Assembly: GCA_002731985.1 (NCBI GenBank)
Contig: PCCT01000056.1
Span: 2,165-12,180, forward strand
Direction of reading: 5' to 3'
Length of the DNA: 10,016 nt
Origin: Nitrospinota bacterium
GTDB lineage: Bacteria; Nitrospinota; Nitrospinia; Nitrospinales; VA-1
Below are positions 6,895 to 10,016 of the stretch, piece by piece. The position numbers and the translations under genes were made by a program. The notes beneath the pieces are model-generated. The model searched no databases. It was not told the origin of the DNA and saw only the letters and a program-made list of their open reading frames with translations. The stretch's first letter is position 1, and every line of letters begins with the position of its first letter.

Positions 6895-8613
6895 TTAGCA
6901 AATTCCGCAAATCTTGCAAACTGCCGTATCGCAAACGGGGGTAACACCTTCCTGTAATCCGCGCTGGTAATCGCTCCACAGGAAATCTTTTTTATACCCG
7001 TGATCGACAACATCCCACGGCAGAATATCATTTTGTTCGTATTGCCTGTATACAAATGAATCCGCCGCCGGACGACTCTCCATCAATGCTTTTTTTGCAT
7101 CGTGTCCATTAGCGAGGTAGGTTTTGAAAAAAAACAATACCCTGCGGTCTCCACGGGATAGATAGGTTTGCAAGTATGCTTCGTTGGGGGAACTAAAACT
7201 GAGTTTCAAGTGAGGAAGGCGTCCCAAAGCTTTGCGTGCTTTCATGAACTTCTTTTTCAAGCTCGGCACAGGCTCCATCGGATGCCACTGAAACGGTGTG
7301 CCTGGTTTAGGAATGAGCGGACTGAGGCTGATGGTCACCTGCCCGATGTTTCCGCGCTGACTGCAAGTAGCGATATAAACCTTCATCACTCGTTCAACCA
7401 GAGCAATAAAATGATCAATATCCTCATCCGTCTCACCGGGCAGACCAATAATAGAATAAATTTTTAAATGAAGAATACCCTTCTCCGTCAGGAAGCGACA
7501 TTTTTCGACAATGTCATCATCCGTTGCCACCTTATTGATTACTCGGCGCATTCTTTCCGACGGACCATCCACGGCCACGGTCAAAGTTTTTTGTCCGCTT
7601 TTCAGGATCAGGTCAACCAGTTCATCGGTCAGGGTTTCCATTCTCAAGGAAGAAAATGAAAGCATCTTTCCATCCGCAACAATTTTTTTCGCTAATGGCA
7701 AAAGTTCGGGATGGTCTGTTACCGATGGCCCGACAAGGCCCACTGTCGAAACAGATTTTCCCTGCCCTGCCAACACACGTTCCATCGAGTTATAAGTCAG
7801 ATTTAAATCCGGAAGACGCGGCGGACGATAAATAAACCCCGCAGTACAGAACCGGCAGGCCCAAATGCACCCACGAGTCACCTCCATCAGTGACATATCT
7901 TTAAAAGTTGAAACTTCATCATGCAAAACCGAGTGAGTGCACAAATCGGCGGAACCTTCTCGCAACCAGTGCCGTTCCACTCTTTCAGAAATTCCAGAGT
8001 CTGCTTTAAACTCCACCATGCTATCTTCACCATAATCCTGCTGGTAAAATTGAGGAACATAAATGCCCGGAATCTCAGCGGCGGATCTTAACAACTCGCG
8101 TGGCTCATTCCATTCGTTTTCGACAAACAACTTGAAAAATGGTTCTGCAAGTCCTTCACCTTCACCAATGAAGAAAGCATCCATGCAGTCGGCCAAAGGT
8201 TCGGGATTGATAAAAACCGCCGACCCTCCGGCCAGAATTAAAGGATGCGATGCACCGCGCTCCATCCGCTCGAGAGGCAGACCAAAATATTTTAAAATCA
8301 AAGCCACGTTCAAATAATCCGGCTCAAACGAAACGGAAAACGCGAGCACATCAAACTGATCCAGCGGCAAATTCCATCCATGAGACAACATGGAAGCCGC
8401 CTCCAGTTGCAGAACATCTGGAGACCAGCCCACAGGAAGGCTATAATAGTCGCACTCTACCCCATCAATCTGATTCAACAGGGTGTGCACTCGCTGGAAC
8501 CCCAGATTAGCCATGGCGACATCCTTCGAGTTCGGGTAGACCAGAAGAACGCGAACCGGATCAGTTCTGCAAGCCAATGTATTTATTTGAGGGGCGCTAT
8601 CAGGTTCAATCAT
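6895..8613 (-). CDS. Radical SAM protein with B12-binding-like N-terminus and cysteine-rich tail
   Basis: Protein of 572 residues. Residues 20-160 form a Rossmann-like region (VRVLLVYPNSKDVAMANLGFQ, then ILAGGSAVFINPEPLAD and FFIGEGEG), as in cobalamin-binding-domain radical SAM proteins. The DxHxxG cobalamin ligand motif is not seen. The radical SAM core follows with C249, C253, C256 (CIWACRFC) inside LMEVTRGC. It continues through SFSSLRMETLTDELVDLI, the AVDGPSERMRRVINK strand and IYSIIGLPGETDEDI. The last 12 residues hold four cysteines (C561, C566, C569, C572; CDTAVCKICGIC), a possible auxiliary metal or Fe-S site. The general architecture resembles the uncharacterised radical SAM proteins related to TIGR03960, but I cannot name the reaction. 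No ribosome site is visible before ATG 8613. It probably leads into the CDP-alcohol phosphatidyltransferase gene. Confidence 0.9.
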   Translation of the reverse strand: MIEPDSAPQINTLACRTDPVRVLLVYPNSKDVAMANLGFQRVHTLLNQIDGVECDYYSLPVGWSPDVLQLEAASMLSHGWNLPLDQFDVLAFSVSFEPDYLNVALILKYFGLPLERMERGASHPLILAGGSAVFINPEPLADCMDAFFIGEGEGLAEPFFKLFVENEWNEPRELLRSAAEIPGIYVPQFYQQDYGEDSMVEFKADSGISERVERHWLREGSADLCTHSVLHDEVSTFKDMSLMEVTRGCIWACRFCTAGFIYRPPRLPDLNLTYNSMERVLAGQGKSVSTVGLVGPSVTDHPELLPLAKKIVADGKMLSFSSLRMETLTDELVDLILKSGQKTLTVAVDGPSERMRRVINKVATDDDIVEKCRFLTEKGILHLKIYSIIGLPGETDEDIDHFIALVERVMKVYIATCSQRGNIGQVTISLSPLIPKPGTPFQWHPMEPVPSLKKKFMKARKALGRLPHLKLSFSSPNEAYLQTYLSRGDRRVLFFFKTYLANGHDAKKALMESRPAADSFVYRQYEQNDILPWDVVDHGYKKDFLWSDYQRGLQEGVTPVCDTAVCKICGIC

Positions 8614-8688
8614 TTTTGTTTTTTTGCATTAATGGGTCGTTGTATGATACTCCAATTTATAGAAACGAAACCACAATCCCTGTAAAAA
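8614..8688. promoter_or_regulatory. Divergent promoter region
   Basis: A 75-base gap separates two genes that point away from each other and must contain or overlap both promoters. TATGAT (8643-8648) is a possible plus-strand -10 box, but no -35 box lies at proper spacing. Neither flanking ATG has a Shine-Dalgarno sequence, so short-leader or leaderless transcripts are possible. Confidence 0.3.
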
Positions 8689-9798
8689 ATGAATAAAACT
8701 CCTGCTGACCCAACTCCCGGCGATGATCGCATGAAGGACTATCTTCAGAAAATAGCGACCGGACCCAAGATGAGCAAAAATCTGACCGAGGCCGAAGCGG
8801 AGGATGCCTTAACTCTCATCCTGAACCAGGAAGTCTCGACAGTGCGCTCAGCGGTATTTCTAATCGCGGCGCGTATGAAGCTGGAAACTCTCCAAGAAAA
8901 TATTGGCTACTGGCGAGCTCTGGAAAAATTAACGGTCCGGCACTCCGTCCCACTGGACCGACTACTTCAAATCGCCGACCCGTTCGATGGTTTCAACCGC
9001 GTTCCTTATTTCGGTTTTTACAGCATCCCTGTCCTTGCCGCCATAGGACTGCCCACCTACGGACACTCCGCGCCATCGCTTCCACCCAAGTTCGGAATCA
9101 CTTTCGAAGACATTCTCCAACAGCACTATCAAGTCTCGTCGCAGGGAAACCATGCACGGCGCATCGAATTGATAAATGAATTCCGTTTCGGATACATCGA
9201 TATGCAGGAAGCCCATCCATCGCTCGAACAGTTGCGGAATGTGCGAATCGAAATTGTCAAGCGCACCGCACTCTCAACCATGGAAAAAATGCTGATGCCT
9301 TTAGAAGCGCGGACAGGCGGCAACTACCTCGCCACAAGTTACTTTCATCGCGGCTACGAAACATCAATGATGGAAGTCGCGAAACTGAGCAAATTTGACC
9401 TCACTCTGGCAGGAAACGGAGCCGAGGGAACCACACTTTACGGCGTGCATAAACCCGCTACCGTTTTCATTGAATCAGGAAAAGAAAAACCCGATGAAGT
9501 TCCCTGCAAAATCAATACAATGTTTTCGCAAGAAACCGCTTCCGAAATCAGGGACACCTACGAAGCTTTGAAATCTGAAGAATACGATCTGGCAACACTC
9601 GCCGCGTGGGGTGAATCTGCACTCAAAAATGGAACCGGACCCGCCGCGCCTCTCATCTCCAGTCAGGCAGGAACCCTACTCCACCTGTGCGGGCTCAGCG
9701 CGTCCTACCAGAAAGGATACGATTCCGCCCGCAACGCACTCTATGGCGGCTCCTGCTATAACGCGCTGATGGAGTATTTGGGTAAGATTCGAGATTAA
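8689..9798 (+). CDS. TrpD2/YbiB-like protein of the anthranilate phosphoribosyltransferase fold
   Basis: Protein of 369 residues with two glycosyltransferase-family-3 parts. The N-terminal helical domain is at about 16-80 (DYLQKIATGPKMSKNLTEAEAEDALTLIL, then AVFLIAARMKLETLQEN). The alpha/beta domain follows, with DPFDGFNRVPYFGFYSIPVLAAIGLPTYGHS (97-127), VRIEIVKRTALSTMEKMLMP and LAGNGAEGTT (240-249). The TrpD catalytic motifs (GTGGD and the KHGNR loop) are not present; DGFNR stands in their place, as in TrpD2/YbiB relatives, some of which bind nucleic acid rather than make tryptophan. A tryptophan role is therefore unlikely, and there are no trp genes nearby. ATG 8689 lacks a ribosome site; ATG 8731 (MKDYLQ) is closer to the domain start and possible. 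It is divergent from the radical SAM gene across 75 bases and followed by a long hairpin. Confidence 0.85.
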   Translation: MNKTPADPTPGDDRMKDYLQKIATGPKMSKNLTEAEAEDALTLILNQEVSTVRSAVFLIAARMKLETLQENIGYWRALEKLTVRHSVPLDRLLQIADPFDGFNRVPYFGFYSIPVLAAIGLPTYGHSAPSLPPKFGITFEDILQQHYQVSSQGNHARRIELINEFRFGYIDMQEAHPSLEQLRNVRIEIVKRTALSTMEKMLMPLEARTGGNYLATSYFHRGYETSMMEVAKLSKFDLTLAGNGAEGTTLYGVHKPATVFIESGKEKPDEVPCKINTMFSQETASEIRDTYEALKSEEYDLATLAAWGESALKNGTGPAAPLISSQAGTLLHLCGLSASYQKGYDSARNALYGGSCYNALMEYLGKIRD

Positions 9799-9805
9799 CA
9801 GATTG

Positions 9806-9885
9806 TTGTAGTTGCCTGATTCCCAGCCCATCCAGCCTACTTTAATACTTTAAGGATTGGAGGGCTGGGAATCAGGCAACTACAA
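9806..9885. repeat. Long hairpin: perfect 24-base inverted repeat
   Basis: The left arm (9806-9829, starting TTGTAGTTGCC and ending TCCCAGCCC) is the exact reverse complement of the right arm (9862-9885). After one unpaired A (9830), four more pairs form (TCCA 9831-9834 with TGGA 9858-9861). The loop includes ACTTTAA twice in tandem (9839-9845 and 9847-9853). It begins 8 bases after the stop of the TrpD2-like gene. The bases that follow are GC-rich (ACGCGGG) with no T tract, so it is not a standard intrinsic terminator, although it could end or stabilise the transcript. It could also be a copy of a dispersed palindromic repeat or a small mobile element. Confidence 0.9.
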
Positions 9886-9981
9886 ACGCGGGTCGACACC
9901 CCTAATCTATTAGCTCTAGTCTATGACAATATTTTTTAAAAGGACTTTAGGGAACTTCTAAGAGCAGTGCAAGCAGGTCAG

Positions 9982-10016
9982 TTTTTTTTCTTCAACAAAG
10001 GTTCCAAATATTGGAA
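9982..10016. other. T8 run and short edge palindrome
   Basis: Eight T residues (9982-9989) are followed by TTCCAA-ATA-TTGGAA (10002-10016), a six-base inverted repeat that touches the window end. No convincing GC stem precedes the T run, so it is not called a terminator. The palindrome may be part of a larger structure beyond the window. Nothing else is seen between 9886 and the end. Confidence 0.3.

Noticed and set aside
9806..9905. Standard rho-independent terminator
   Set aside because: The stem is strong but the following bases are ACGCGGGTCGACACCCC, with no T run on the plus strand and none before the left arm for the minus strand.
9960..9990. Terminator ending in the T8 run at 9982-9989
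   Set aside because: No GC-rich self-complementary stem was found immediately before the T residues.
1..10016. CRISPR arrays, tRNA or rRNA genes, insertion sequences, transposases, phage genes
   Set aside because: No regularly spaced repeats, RNA gene signatures or mobile-element proteins were seen on either strand.

Overview
This window is ordinary bacterial chromosome of mid-range GC, with about eight intact genes, one broken gene and short intergenic gaps. Radical SAM enzymes, a DUF502 membrane protein, a CDP-alcohol phosphatidyltransferase, a stand-alone LON-domain protein and a probable lipoprotein remnant suggest a free-living Gram-negative bacterium. A Nitrospinota-like or deltaproteobacterium-like lineage is a guess from the overall gene flavour; no rRNA or other marker settles it.

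Layout from the left. A plus-strand gene (24-587, possibly running in from outside the window) encodes a charged, FliH-like coiled-coil protein. Its natural-looking C-terminus lies in the -1 frame, directly after an A_AAA_AAG heptamer in the exact phase used for programmed -1 frameshifting. It converges on a minus-strand DUF502 membrane protein (584-1204). Next is a decayed minus-strand TPR lipoprotein gene (1315-1774) with one frameshift and one in-frame amber codon. A 361-base gap (1775-2135) has no gene but holds a GC-rich imperfect inverted repeat.

The central block is a tight minus-strand operon, in transcription order: an unfamiliar ATP-grasp-like protein (4972-3563), a small glutaredoxin (3539-3294) and a lysine 2,3-aminomutase (3272-2136), with gaps of only about 21-23 bases. 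The aminomutase keeps its radical SAM cysteines, PLP lysine and both lysine-recognition aspartates, but the usual acetyltransferase partner (AblB) is not next to it. An ATP-dependent ligase acting with a beta-lysine-forming enzyme is the most interesting functional idea in the window; it is inference only.

To the right, a LON substrate-binding-domain protein (5224-5916, plus) converges on a minus-strand pair: a radical SAM protein with a cysteine-rich tail (8613-6895), followed by a CDP-alcohol phosphatidyltransferase with a complete catalytic motif (6823-5933). Across a 75-base divergent gap lies a TrpD2/YbiB-like protein (8689-9798, plus). It has the anthranilate phosphoribosyltransferase fold signature but not the classical catalytic motifs. 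It is followed by a very long hairpin: two perfect 24-base inverted arms around a 32-base loop, with no T tract after it. The last 130 bases contain no gene that I can support.
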